A stretch of DNA of 64,000 bases from Argyresthia goedartella. Taxonomy: Eukaryota > Arthropoda > Insecta > Lepidoptera > Argyresthiidae. Of this stretch, positions 1 through 10,702 are shown piece by piece. The stretch spans positions 16,857,231 to 16,921,230 of the forward strand of contig OX463815.1 of NCBI GenBank assembly GCA_949825045.1, read 5' to 3'. The translations under genes and the position numbers were made by a program. A model generated the notes under the pieces. The model had not been told where the DNA came from and searched no databases. It saw only the letters and a program-made list of their open reading frames with translations. Positions within the stretch are counted from its first letter, which is position 1. Every line of letters starts with the position of its first letter.

Positions 1-239
1 TAGTAGTAAAAGTCTGCCTTTTTATTTAAAATTCAAGTGAAAGGGATAGTGTACCTAAACCAAGTGTCAAGCAAAAAAAAAACCTTACTAACCTAGAATA
101 CGATTTTTTTATTAACCAGTCACGTAAATTTTACTCGAGTTTACCTCAAATAAAAGCAGTGCCCGTGGCGAAGACTCGACGTAATGACAATCGTCGATCT
201 ACGCTTCGCCGTAGTGGGGCCTCGATGTCACGGGAGCAA
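1..239. other. Unassigned AT-rich sequence
   Basis: I see no gene, hairpin or repeat that I can support here. A 71-codon open frame at 159-374 runs out of this stretch into a dispersed repeat and has no recognisable domain. Confidence 0.4.
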
Positions 240-502
240 TTCATTTTCAATGTGCTGTTAGTTCCCATCAACAAACTTATCCCGCCCTTACAAAAAGTTG
301 CAGAACATCAATTTGTTAATTCAAAAGCACAGATTTTTCCAAATCGGGCCATATTATTATTATTTTTTACTTAAAACAAAATTTGGGTAATCCTTAAATT
401 CACTTAATCGGGTTTTCGCTCTTTTTTGATACTATGAGTACGTCAATAAATTCTGGCTTGGTTCTGAGGCTTAGGATTGCATCTGGATATTGTCTTAAAA
501 AA
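240..502 (+). repeat. Dispersed repeat, copy 1 (inverted partner at 8748-9012)
   Basis: Read forward, this stretch matches the reverse complement of 8748-9012 at many points. Shared words include TGTGCTGT near 250, a TTTTTCCAAA tract near 336, and a block around 412-500 with TTTTGATACTAT and CTGAGGCTTAGG. Similarity stops abruptly at about 502, where reverse-transcriptase sequence begins. Both copies have drifted. No coding content is seen, and the family is not identified. Confidence 0.7.
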
Positions 503-1656
503 TATTCCAAAACTTTCAAGTTGGTTTGTAGAACTGCAAAAACTTTACACATTAATAGAAAAATACAAAATTCAAATAATAGAATGAAAACAGTTTGGCA
601 AATAATAAACCGTGAAACTGGCAAAGTTATTATTTATTTATTACCAAGGGACAATTATTTCTGCCTAAAGAAAGATGATGATGTTGTTAAATCCAGCGCT
701 GATGTTGCTCAAGCTTTTGAAACATTCTTCACCAATGTACCCTTTCTCATAACAGATCGTCTAAATTCATTTCCATATGAAGCAGAGACTTTATTAAAAA
801 ATAACACTAGCGTCAGTAAGGTATATTTAAAATTTCCTAATGTATACCCCCAGGACATTGTTAAAACGTTGAGATTACTTAACTTAAAAAATACTGAAGA
901 CCTGTGGGGTATATCAGTCAAAGTCATTGGTTCAGTAATTCCAGTTATAGCCCCACACTTAGCTTATATATTCAATAAATGTGTTGACGATTGGACTTTC
1001 CCAGACCTCATGAAACACAGTAAACTGATACCTCTGTTCAAGTCGGGAGATAAGAGTGAACCTTAAAATTTCAGACCAATATCAGTTCTTCCAACACTAA
1101 GTAAAATATTTGAAAAGATCAATCAAATGCTCTCACACTTAAAACCGTACAAAACAACTCCACGCCAAACAATACGGTTTCACTAGGGGTAAATCGACTA
1201 CGGATGCAGGTATTACCCTTATATCTCATATTTATTCTACATTGGAGGCCGCACAGGATGCTATCGGAGTTTTTTGCGACCTGCCGAAGGCTGTGTTGTG
1301 TTGTGTTGACCATAATACGCTATTAATTAAATTAAATCATTACGAGTCAGAAATAAAGCTTTCGATCTATTAAGATCATACCTAAGCAATAGAATTCAAA
1401 AGGCAGAAATTAATGGTGTTAAATCTGATGGATCGGGTGTAAAAATTGGAGTTCCACAATGTTCCGTTTTAGGCCCTTTCTCATTCCTGGTTTATATTAG
1501 CGATCTGCATTTCATGGTGGAGAAATTGACTGACATAGTGTTGTTTGCTGGTGATGCTTCAAAGGTCTTCAAAATTTAAAGACAAAAAGGAGATTTTTAT
1601 GATGTTAATGGTGTATTGTCTTTAACCTGGAATTGGTTCACAGTTAATCATTTATT
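503..1656 (+). pseudogene. Broken LINE reverse transcriptase fragment
   Basis: This is a 5'- and 3'-truncated copy of the reverse transcriptase region of the LINE family whose full copy lies at 53946-58069. The open frame at 434-1066 begins in the unrelated repeat and becomes RT-like from about 503. It shares WQIINRETGK, AFETFF and the PDLMK-SK-IPLFK block with the full copy. After a stop at 1066 the homology continues in shifted frames through FRPIS, a GVPQ block mutated to GVPQCSVLGPF, and a decayed FADD box reading FAGDAS. It ends abruptly at the hairpin at 1657. It cannot make an active enzyme. Confidence 0.85.
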
Positions 1657-1719
1657 AAAACCTATCTAACTGACTGCGATAAACAAGTTGTGTTTATCGC
1701 AGTCAGTTAGATAGGTTTT
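1657..1719. repeat. Perfect 29-bp inverted repeat (5-nt loop)
   Basis: Bases 1657-1685 are the exact reverse complement of 1691-1719, with a 5-base loop. The hairpin sits exactly where homology of the preceding LINE fragment ends, so it may be a small fold-back insertion or a rearrangement scar. Confidence 0.9.
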
Positions 1720-2060
1720 ACAAATTACGTGAATTAAGTGAGTTACGATTAAGTTTAAACAACAGAAATATTTGGGTAGGTAGTGAAACATTTCAACATC
1801 ACGATTGATAAGTGTTGAAATGGCTTATGAATGAGGAATGTTTTATGTTTTCTGTTTTCTTATTACAATAAGGACCAATATTGAAGCAAACATCGTATGC
1901 CTGCAGCTTAGGGTCGTGAAGTATATTTGTTAGTACCACGTGATCGTATCCAAGATATGTGAGTGTGCAGGATGGATAAATTTGTACAGTATATGTGGTG
2001 ATTGCAGATTATTTTATGCCGAGTTATAGTTTAATTATGTTCTGGTAGGAAAGTATTGTA

Positions 2061-2400
2061 TTTAGGTAAGTAAGTATTTGTTTGCATTGTTTTTATCGTT
2101 TTATTTATTTATTTGTAATTTAGATAGGTATTCGTTTTAGTGTTATAGTTGTAAATTTTTATTTGTTTTGAATTTTGGTAAGTATGTATTTGATTGTATT
2201 TTTTATTTGGAATTTAGATAGGTATTTAGTGTTTAGTGTTTTACTTGTATTTTGATTTTTTGATTTGATTGAATTTTTTATTTGAAATTTAGATAGGTAT
2301 TTCGTCTTTAGTGTTTTACTTGTAAATTTTTATTTGTTTTGAATTTTGGTAAGTAAATATTTGATTGTATTGTTTTAATTGTAAATTTTTATTTATTTAG
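2061..2400 (-). repeat. Imperfect tandem repeats in the LINE 3' tail
   Basis: The words TTTAGATAGGTATT and AATTTTTATTTGTTTTG recur three to four times at irregular 80-125 bp spacing. The block lies just downstream of the reverse transcriptase stop, so it is read as the 3' untranslated tail of the minus-strand LINE. Confidence 0.75.
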
Positions 2401-2439
2401 TTTTCGTTAGAGAATATCTTCGGTTTCATCATAGTTCAT

Positions 2440-4047
2440 TTACAGTAGCCATTTAGTTAGGATTTTTTTACATTTATAGGGATTTAAATTGACAATCTGG
2501 AGTGTTTTGTTAATTTTAGAGTACAAGATGGGGCCTTTAAATTTGTAAAAATGACTTGCAAACTTTGTCTTAATCTTAGGTACGCGCCAGCGGTCATTCC
2601 TCGTGGGCCGAATAGATACTAAGCGGGTTGCTGCAGCGTTTTTGTGGAATCTTAAGATGGTTTTTAGCATGTAAATTTGTTTAGTTGTGAGTATCTTACT
2701 TTCTTGATAAAGTTCTTTTGTAGAGAAACTATAGGGCTTGGAGTGAAGAACTTTTAGCGCTGCTCTTTGTGCTCGTTCGAGTTTGATTAGTGTTATTTTG
2801 TGAGTTCCCCCCCACACCACAATGCAGTAGCTGATTATTGACTTACACAGAGCGTAGTATACCGACTTCAAAACAGTTTTATTAGCCGCTTTACGGAGCC
2901 GTTTAAATATGTGAAGCAATTTTCTGACTCTAGGCACTAGTGCAGCGATTTGGTAAGACCAGTTTAATTTTTCGTCAATTATGACACCCAGGTATCTTAT
3001 ATTTGTTGTGCGTTCGATGTGACTGCATGAACAGGGTTGATTAGGGCGAGGATTATTACAAGAGTGAATTTTGATCATGAAGTCTTCAGGTTTAGTTGCA
3101 TCGGTTATGTGAAAACATAGGAATTTGGTTTTAGAGGTATTTAATGTCAGAAGATTTAACTGTAGCCATTGTGAGACCTGTGTTAGGCCTTCTTTAGTTT
3201 TAGCTTTGACCTTTTCCCATGTGTCCCCCCTAAAGAGTAATGCCGTGTAGTCAGCAAAAGCCAGTACCTGAGCCGATACTGCTTCCATTTTACATATATC
3301 GTTTATGTAAGCTAGAAACAGCGTCGGCCCAAGCACTTTTCCCTGCGGGACCCCAAAAAGTGTGTACATAGTGTCGCTTTTTGAGTTGTTTAGTTTGGCA
3401 TACTGTCGCCTTGTTGTCAGATAGCTTGTGAACCATGCGAGAGCCGTTCCAGTCACTCCACGTGCCTCTAGCTTTTTTAAGAGAAGGGGAATTGACACTG
3501 TGTCAAATGCTTTTTTAAGGTCCAGGAAGACACCAATACACCTCTCTCCTTTGTCGAGTGAGCTAGCTATGGAGTCTCTAAGTAGGGTGACGGCGTCCTC
3601 CGTGGACCTCTTGGCTCTGAAGCCAAATTGATTTTCGGCAAGCAGTTTGTTAGACTCTAGGTACTTGGTTAAGCGATGGTTAATTACTTTCTCTAGTATT
3701 TTTGCTGTTACAGTCAGTAGAGAGATTGGTCTGTAGTTACAGGGATCAGTTGTGTCACCATCTTTATAGATAGGGCAAACTTCGGACAATTTCAGCAGTT
3801 CAGGAACAATGCCCGATGATATGCTCAGGTTAATAATGTGTGATATGGGTTCTGCAATTATATGTTTTAAATTTTTGAAAAGTTTAGGTGGGAGTTCATT
3901 CCAGCCGGGCGAACCGTCTGATTTGAGACTCATTATAAACTTGGAGGTTTCTATGGTATCAGTCGGGGTCAGAAAGAGTGAGAAAGAGTTGAATCTAGGG
4001 GTTATTTCTATCCTTGATGTGAGTTGTTTCTCTGTTAGGTTCGATGA
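2440..4047 (-). pseudogene. LINE ORF2, reverse transcriptase part, catalytic box mutated
   Basis: The long frame 3933-2440 (497 codons) covers RT fingers, palm and thumb. It shows NYRPISLL, ENQFGFR, FLDLKKAFDTV, a GVPQG block, and then AFADYTALLF where the family has FADD. The second catalytic aspartate is therefore tyrosine, which predicts a dead enzyme. The C-terminal part keeps the RYLGV and YCIVVWGG-type connection blocks. Reading continues in frame upstream of the first methionine to 4047, where an unrelated LINE piece interrupts it. The fragment after that insertion (4748-4804) carries the YFTSVGSNLA linker that normally precedes the RT. Confidence 0.88.
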
Positions 4048-4742
4048 AAATCAAAATCAAAAATCATTTATTTCCATAGGATGTTGTTACATCACTTAGA
4101 TCCGTCATTACATTTTTTTGGGTGAGTTCACTAACACAATGGCGGAATCTGTGGAGAAGAGCTCACCGAAGAAACTCCACAGTCGTCGCATCTTTTGCGT
4201 TTCCTTTTTTAAATAAAATATTGTCAAATTACAAAATGAATGCTAATTATATATCGAAACAGCCTGTTACTCAAACAATCTATTTCCATGGACATCTGTC
4301 CTCTAAGTAATCAGATATCCTATAGTAACCTTTTTTATACAATTTCTGTTTTATTATTATTTTAAACTTGTCTAAAGGTAAGTTTTTAATATCAGTAGGG
4401 ACCTTATTGTAATAGCGTATACAATTGCCTTTAAAAGAATTACTAATTTTATGTAGTCGGCTTACATAAGCAACCAACTTGTCTTTATTTCTAGTATTAA
4501 AATTGTGTATATCACTGTACTTCTGAAAATTAGTTATATTTCTTTTTACATACACAAGATTGTCATAGATATATTGAGACACAAATGTCAGAATATTGAT
4601 TTCTTTAAACTTTTCCCTCAGTGACACTCTAGGCCCTAATCTATAAATTGCACAAACAGCCCGTTTCTGCAGAATACATATACTATTAGCATTCGCAGCG
4701 TGACCCCACAATAAAATACCATAGGTCATTAGACTATGAAAT
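4048..4742 (-). mobile_element. 5'-truncated LINE copy nested in ORF2 of another LINE
   Basis: The reverse complement is nearly identical to 57370-58069, the 3' end of the complete LINE at 53946-58069. It covers the last part of ORF2 (HSLMTYGILLWGHAANAN), the stop, the 3' UTR and the TTTTGA-type tail. The 5-bp sequence GATGA occurs at 4043-4047 and 4743-4747 and is a plausible target duplication. At 4640 this copy has a leucine codon (TTA) where the full-length copy has TGA. Near-identity suggests recent activity of the family. Confidence 0.9.
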
Positions 4743-4747
4743 GATGA

Positions 4748-5960
4748 GGTGAGTATGTCGTTAGCCAGATTACTGCCAACTGAAGTGAAGTAGTCGTTCA
4801 CCAAGTTTAGAGCTGAAGATGGTGTGTCACCTATTTCAAGTAGGTCGGTGCATGTTTTTTTCCCAGCGTCTAGTGGCAGATTGATTTAATTGCTTGCCAG
4901 GTTTTTTTTGGACAACGTATGTTTTTGCGGATAAGTTCTTCGTCATGTTGGGTTTTTAAGTTTTGAAGAATAAAGTTGCGTGAAGAAGAAAGTGTTTCGA
5001 TATTTATGATAATTTGTTCTTAGGTTATCATTATTTGGGTATTTATTCAGTTTTTTGTGCAAAATGTCACGTTTTTTCATGCATTTTATCAGGCTGGGGG
5101 TTATCCAGGGTTTCATACTGTAAACTCTGTGGGGTATTTTATGAGTAGTTTTGTAATCATTGTAAAGAGTTGTAAGAAGTTTAATAAAGTGATCGCAAGC
5201 AATGTTTGGATCTTCAATTTGGTAGAAAGGGTCCCAGTTGGTTTCAAGTAGTTTTTTTTCAAGAGCTTCATAGTTAATTTTTGTTATAGACCTAGGCAAA
5301 GGTGAGGTCCTAGCTAGTTGCATTTCGATGGACACCATTACTATCGAGTGTTCAGTAACACTAGTCTGACATACAACTGCTTTGCTAGGCTTGTCATTTT
5401 TGAGAAGTATATCGAGACAGTTCGCCTCACGAGTAGGTAGTAAGTGAGCAGGGTAGTAACCGTGCAGGGCTATCAGGTCTAGGTATCTGTCACTGTGCCT
5501 GTTGTCATTGTTTGTTTTGATGTCTATGTTAATGTCCCCTATTATTATGTTTGTCTTAGCAGATGAGTATTTTGCCAGAGTAAGGTCGAGGGAGTTAATA
5601 AATTTGTCTGTATTTTCAAAACTAGGAGATCTGTAGATAGATGATATTATTATATCTTTTCCAATTTTAAGAATAAAGCAGTTAGATTCTTCGAATAAAG
5701 GTTCATCAACTGTGACTTTTATGTTGTTTCTACAGTAAGCAACAATACCGTCGCTCTGATTTAGATATGTTTTAGAATAAAATAGGTTGTACCCAGTCAA
5801 CGGAAATTGTGGTGGAACGTCTTTGGTGAGTCTACACTCAGTGAGTATTATAATGTCTGGTGTAAATTTTAACCTTGTAAGAAGTACTAGAAAATTGTTA
5901 AAGTTTTTGTTAATACTGCGTATGTTTTGCGTAATAACAGTGAGATTACCATGTTTTAAG
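4748..5960 (-). pseudogene. LINE ORF2, APE-type endonuclease part
   Basis: The frame ending at 4943 opens with a TQNIRS block near 5930 and an LTE block near 5850 (metal-binding Glu region). It continues with SSIYRSPS, the INIDI block of the endonuclease core, and TEHSIVMVS near its end (equivalent of the SDH motif). These are the ordered motifs of the endonuclease/exonuclease/phosphatase fold. The annotated methionine at 5800 is internal; homology starts earlier. The frame breaks at 4943, and the link to the RT is in other frames (LVNDYFTSVGSNLA near 4790). Confidence 0.82.
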
Positions 5961-6502
5961 TTAAGTTTAGATTTTCATAATTCTGGTTCGGTTTCCAAAA
6001 AACTGCTGGATATTGATGGCTGTCTATGTCATCTATTAGGTTTTTAACTGTGAATTTGAAAAGAATTCGGGTAGAGCCTGTGCTCAGGACTTGTAATTGG
6101 AGGAACTCGAGTAGACAAGGTTGGTTTGTTTGTGTTGTATGGTGTTGTGTTGTGTTTTTCATGATTGGTAGTTTGTGTAGTGTATGTAAGTTTAGTTATA
6201 ATCGGGTCAAGGTGGTTGGTTTTGGTTCTTTTGTGGTAGTTTTTTTGTAGTGATTTTGGCATAGTTAAGCTTATATTGTTGTTTTTAGAGAGACAAGGTG
6301 GGTTGGTTTTTGTTTTGCAGGTTTTATGCTGTTTTTTTGATGTAATTGATGTATTTTTGTGATTGTAGTATTTGTTTGTAGTTTTTAATCTGATGAGTTG
6401 GGTGTGGTCATGTGTGGCGTTTAACTTACTAACTTTGTCTATAATTGAAGAGATATTAACAAGAATAAGGTTAGGTATACTGTTGCTTATGGTTATGGCT
6501 AG

Positions 6503-7420
6503 TCAGTTACTCCGCAGTGCTTGCTCAATCAGTAGAACCTGCTTTTCATGTTTCAGCTCGATGGCAGGTGACTCCTCATTTTTCTTTATGAAGATCTTTC
6601 CTATGTTTGACCAGCAGAACTTAAAGTTATGATTGCGTTTGAGCATTCTGCCCAGGTAGTATAGCTTGGCCGCTTTTTTAGTCAGGTGATCAGACGCATA
6701 TATTGGTGTTTTGTTGCCTGTTAGTCCCAGGGTTATGGTGTTCAATGGTTCTTGCCTGTTTTGAAGATTATACGATTTTATAGCACCCAGTAGTACCGCT
6801 TTTGAATTGGTGCTGTCCATCTCCAAGATCAGTGGCTTAGTTACGATGTCTTTGCTGGGCAATCGATAAACATCCTTAATGTCGTGCTCATCGAAAGGCA
6901 GGGATAGTACCTGGTAAATAGTCCTTATCATGTTCGTAAGGTTCTCCCCTTTGTGAAATGGTATGTTCCTCACCTCAATGCTTTTTGAGCGAAGTTTTCG
7001 CTGGAGATCTTCGATATTGTCTTCCAGTTCATTTATGTAAAGCTGATTCTCATCCTTTTCTAGTTTTATGTTGGCACCAAGTTTTGTTTCCAGGCCGTCC
7101 ACTTGTTGCTTAAGTTGGTCATGTTGCGAGGATATAAAGTTTACAGATGCCTCGAGTTGAGCTTGTTGTTCGAGTATCTTTGTGTGTTGTTCGTTAATCT
7201 TGCTTATTTGGGCACTGAGCACTCCAAATTGTTCCGAATGTTCCCGCTTCATTTCTGCCAAGAAAGCTAATATTGCGTCCTCGGAGGTATTGTTCTGGTT
7301 GACTTTCCCACGGGCAGTCACGAATTGTGGAGGGGGTGATTCTTCTAGTATGTTGGATAGATTAGCATCCAACGTATTAGTCTCTTCTATATCACCTTTA
7401 ACAAAAGTGTTGTCGAACAT
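6503..7420 (-). CDS. LINE ORF1 protein, coiled coil plus FP-like C-terminal domain
   Basis: This 305-codon frame is intact. Residues about 55-150 are heptad-rich (QISKINEQHTKILEQQAQL and onward) and predict a long coiled coil. The C-terminal half contains IEVRNIPF and a conserved end block, KFCWSNIGKIFIKK. That arrangement matches lepidopteran LINE ORF1 proteins related to the baculovirus FP / zinc-finger-DNA-binding-like family. Such proteins bind element RNA as trimers (family knowledge). It starts 84 nt from MFDNT and lies upstream of the endonuclease on the same strand. It is open, but its ORF2 partner is dead. Confidence 0.85.
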   Translation of the reverse strand: MFDNTFVKGDIEETNTLDANLSNILEESPPPQFVTARGKVNQNNTSEDAILAFLAEMKREHSEQFGVLSAQISKINEQHTKILEQQAQLEASVNFISSQHDQLKQQVDGLETKLGANIKLEKDENQLYINELEDNIEDLQRKLRSKSIEVRNIPFHKGENLTNMIRTIYQVLSLPFDEHDIKDVYRLPSKDIVTKPLILEMDSTNSKAVLLGAIKSYNLQNRQEPLNTITLGLTGNKTPIYASDHLTKKAAKLYYLGRMLKRNHNFKFCWSNIGKIFIKKNEESPAIELKHEKQVLLIEQALRSN

Positions 7421-7582
7421 TGTGATTGATGTTGACTATTGAATTTCTGTGAGTTTCTTGCGTGTACTGTGGAGTTGTAATGTAGGTGTTTTTGTATTTC
7501 ACCCAAACGTAAGGTACTATTGGTCACCTTACTCACACCGCCTCAGCAATGATAAAGTAGTTTACGCAAACAAGTTATTTAT

Positions 7583-8250
7583 TTAGTTAGGATATTCGAA
7601 TTTCGGTCGACCGGGGAATTCACTTGTAACGCGACCGCTTCTATCGGAGTCCGGACGAAAGAGCATCGTCATCATATCATCCTGCTCAACTTGCTCGATC
7701 CAAAGTTCCTCATCAGCCCCATCCTCACCTTGCTCCACAGCGAGGTCACCGTCTAAGTCTACGTCGAGTTCATTGTCTGGGGCGTTTGTACAAAAACTCC
7801 GTACACATATCTTGCACGCAGTGGTGCACTTGAGGCCTGTCTTGCGATAAGTGCATGCACGAGTTCATCTCTTTTTGCAGCCGCAGAACGCCAGTTTCAG
7901 AAGCTCTTGGGGACCAGGTTAATTCATCATAGGAATGGGGCTGAGTCCATGGTTGTCCCATCTCCAACCCCTTCAAGTGAGTTCAGCGTGTTCCCATCCA
8001 CCACTGAACCTGAAAGAATGCTCTCTAGCTGTGCATTTCCGCAGCGTCGGGTGTTGGAGGAAGTCGGGGCAAGATGAAATTCGCCTTCGTTGACATCTTT
8101 ACAAAGAGGTGATACCGCAAATCGTTGATGCTGCATATGGTCGCTCTTCCGGTGCCATAATTTGCCATCAGGATCTTCTCCTCAGCTCTGCTGATGTCTG
8201 CTGGAGCTGCAGATGCCTTGTAGAACACCCCAGCAACTTCCTTCAATGAT
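7583..8250 (-). pseudogene. Decayed cysteine-rich CXC (tesmin/TSO1-like) protein gene
   Basis: Three frames together give one recognisable protein. Around 8240-8030 it reads FYKASAAPADI then LPRLPPT. Around 7900-7790 a cysteine cluster reads CGCKKR, stop, TRAC, RKTGLKCTTACKICVRSFC. It ends in an acidic tail and a TAA at 7583-7585. The cysteine spacing resembles the tesmin/TSO1 CXC domain found in a repetitive arthropod gene family often associated with mobile elements. An in-frame TGA inside the cluster and frame changes make it a pseudogene. Homology upstream of 8250 is uncertain. Confidence 0.68.
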
Positions 8251-8747
8251 GGCGTACTGTCGATTAGAGTACACAGTTTGATTTTACCATGCCCGAATTC
8301 GTTTCATTTCCCAAGAACTTCTCCTGGAAAACAACCGGGAGTGTACTCTCATCAAACGTTATATCGGCTGAAGTCTTCACTTTCGAGCGCCGAGCCTTTT
8401 CTGAGCTTTAAGTGCCTCGCTGCTTCGCCTTCGTTCGTTTAGTGTAGCCACGGGTACTAAACGAACACCAACAATCACTGTTGATCCGTGCCTGCTAATG
8501 AAGCTGAGGTACTTTTGCAGAAGACATCAAAATATGCATGCTTGTCCCACACAACTTTTAGAAGGAGAAATCTTCCATCCACAACAACAGAAACAGCTTC
8601 AAAGCCTTGCACAACAGAGATTTAATATCCTCGCGAGTGTAATGACTTTATCCGTGCGTTTTTAACTTAAGGCTGTGGAAGTTTTGGCCAAGAACAAGAA
8701 AACAAGCGGCAAAGGTGAAAAATTTAGATTTAAAAATTTTCATTTGA
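8251..8747. other. Probable decayed upstream part of the CXC-type gene
   Basis: Short minus-strand open stretches continue the same orientation, but I could not recognise a domain. No repeat or RNA structure is evident. Confidence 0.3.
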
Positions 8748-9012
8748 GACAATTTCCAGATGCAATCAGATGACATACCTAAGCCTCAGAATCAAGTCAG
8801 AATTTATTCCCGTACTTATAGTATCAAAAAAGAGCGAAAACCCTTATAATTGAATTTGCCAAATTTTGCTTTTAGGTCATTTTTTTTTAAAAAGCCCGCT
8901 TTGGAAAAATCGGTACTTTTTAAATATACATATTGATTTCCTACAACTTTTAGGAGCAGGCGGGATTGATAAAGTTTGTTGTTAGAAAGTTACAGCACAT
9001 TGGAAATTGGTG
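8748..9012 (-). repeat. Dispersed repeat, copy 2 (inverted partner at 240-502)
   Basis: This is the reverse-complement counterpart of 240-502. The flanking sequence on both sides (to about 9300) looks like more of the same non-coding family, with phrases such as CCAACTTTGCC and GTTTTTGGGCCACC, but has no partner in this window. Confidence 0.7.
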
Positions 9013-9954
9013 AAACACAGTTTTTGGCAAAGTTGGAAAAACGACTCTTTTGGACCACCATAAAAATCGAACTACTGAACCAATTTTGCATTTCTTTTTC
9101 TTAACGCGAAATTGTATCTTCATAAATTTACTAAAACGCGATTTCTTACAAATATGGTCTATTTACGAATTAAAAGTGAAAAACTGAAATAATTCCCAAA
9201 ATTTTGAAGTTTTTGGGCCACCAAAAGTTGTCCGCCCCACTCACATTTATTGAAGATGAGGGGCAAGATCGTCTTTCACCGAGCTAAAATTTTTACTGAC
9301 ATGCCCCAGATAGAGATCCTCGGATTTTTTCAAATTTATCAACTTAAATGCTTTAATTATGCCATAGGGCTCAATATATGCTAATGAGAAATCTGCACTG
9401 CTTGCACGTTGGAACATTGTCTTTTAAAAATGATGCAGCAAAATCCGGAGATGAGTCTAAAGAAGCCGTTGTAACAATTGGACCATTTCTAAAGAACTGT
9501 TCAAATGCTTAGGTTTGGCATACCCACACGATACCAAACGATTCTAGAAAAGAATATATTTTGTTGCAAGTAATATAAGCTGAAACCCCCCCATATATTG
9601 GGCTACTAGGAGATTAAACTTTAAGAGAACTACAACCGATTTATCTTTAACACTTTTATTTAAATTTAATAGATTGTAAAGATTAAACACATTTACTTAA
9701 AGCCAACCTGTAATTGCAATTCCGTAAAAAATATATTTTACTTTCCATCTAGGAGTATGTTGACTGAAAGGCCTTTAAATTACTATCGCTACTCACAGCA
9801 CCATCTCTGGATAATGAAGGGTTACTCTATGTGTGGAATGAGCATTGCACCCTGTGGTTACAGGAACGTTTGAAAAAATCTCAAATTATCCTACCTACTC
9901 GTCAAGGGATTATACCATATTTGTACAACTGGCCCCAACTTTTGGTGTTGGCTT
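9013..9954. other. Non-coding AT-rich sequence, unassigned
   Basis: No convincing open frame or repeat was found. This stretch lies downstream of the last exon of the channel gene. Confidence 0.4.
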
Positions 9955-9999
9955 AGCATAGATAAATTATACACTAGGTATGTATAATTTATCTATGCT
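9955..9999. repeat. Perfect 19-bp inverted repeat (7-nt loop)
   Basis: Bases 9955-9973 are the exact reverse complement of 9981-9999. The loop is CTAGGTA. No TIR-type target duplication is evident. Confidence 0.88.
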
Positions 10000-10289
10000 T
10001 AATGGGACTGTAATTATGACATATTACTACTCATACTGTACATTGGAAAATGGATAAATGTAATGTAGTAGTGCATTATACGGACGTTTTAACAGTGATG
10101 GAAAACATAGCGAGGAAACCTTCATACATATCTCTACAGCTGCGGCGATGTGCTAGTACCCTGTTATGCAAAACGGAATAATAACTGGCTTAACGATGGC
10201 GGAAACCTCTGTATGGGAAAAGGCTTGACGCTACGCAATGCAAGCCAATGTGGGCCAAAGTAGATCAGGGTTAGTAGATACGTACAATA

Positions 10290-10500
10290 AATATATAAAT
10301 GTATCCCTAATGTTCCCACCGAGGGGCACAGGCCTTTACCTGGATACGAGTAAGATTAAGTCATACTCCACAACGCTTTCTCAGTGCGGGTTGATGGAGG
10401 GGTTTTACGACCAATACCACGCGTAGTGATAGTAGCCGGAACCTACACATTAACGTGTCGAAACACTGAACGTCCGATAATGCACTTTTTACGATAAATT
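10290..10500 (+). repeat. SINE-like dispersed repeat (second copy at 48915-49110, minus)
   Basis: The phrase CCGAGGGGCACAGGCCTTTA, followed by a CATACTCCA block and then GAGGTTTTACGA and TAGCGATAGTAGCCGG-type words, is shared with the reverse complement of 48915-49110. It is non-coding and moderately diverged. A tRNA-type head was not seen, so the SINE label is an inference from size and dispersal. Confidence 0.6.
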
Positions 10501-10566
10501 AATTATCTCATTGGAGAAGAAAGCTCATTAGATCACGGAGATCCTCCGGAGATACGTATACATGTT

Positions 10567-10690
10567 TGATATATTATAGTCTTGCCAAGGTTTTCTGGAA
10601 AAAATCTCTCTTTAGAGATAAACTCACCTTTGTATAACTTGTAACTGTCTGTGTACCTTTATATTTTCTGTGCAATAAAGAACATGAATA
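10567..10690 (+). mobile_element. LINE 3' tail fragment
   Basis: It contains the signature TTCTGGAAAAAATCTCTC then TTAGAGATAAACTC then GTGCAATAAAG, which recurs at 29144-29240, 50370-50475 and 52130-52255. This is the 3' UTR of the LINE whose RT is at 60777-62042. It ends 13 bases from the channel stop codon, on the opposite strand. Confidence 0.75.
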
Positions 10691-10702
10691 TATGAATATA
10701 CG

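Larger units (their letters stand above)
2061..7582 (-). mobile_element. Full-length, inactive Jockey/CR1-type LINE
   Basis: On the minus strand, in order, there is a coiled-coil ORF1 (7420-6503), an APE-type endonuclease (about 5955-4943), a reverse transcriptase (to 2440) and a repeat-rich 3' tail (2400-2061). This is the standard two-ORF layout of Jockey/CR1-type non-LTR retrotransposons. ORF2 is split by a 695-bp insertion at 4048-4742 and carries frameshifts. The RT catalytic box is mutated. The 5' edge is placed where the neighbouring CXC pseudogene ends and is approximate. No target duplication was found. Confidence 0.85.

Noticed and set aside
4280..4804. A single 174-codon minus-strand protein
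   Set aside because: It is a chimera: the first 21 residues belong to the host LINE and the rest to the inserted LINE piece.
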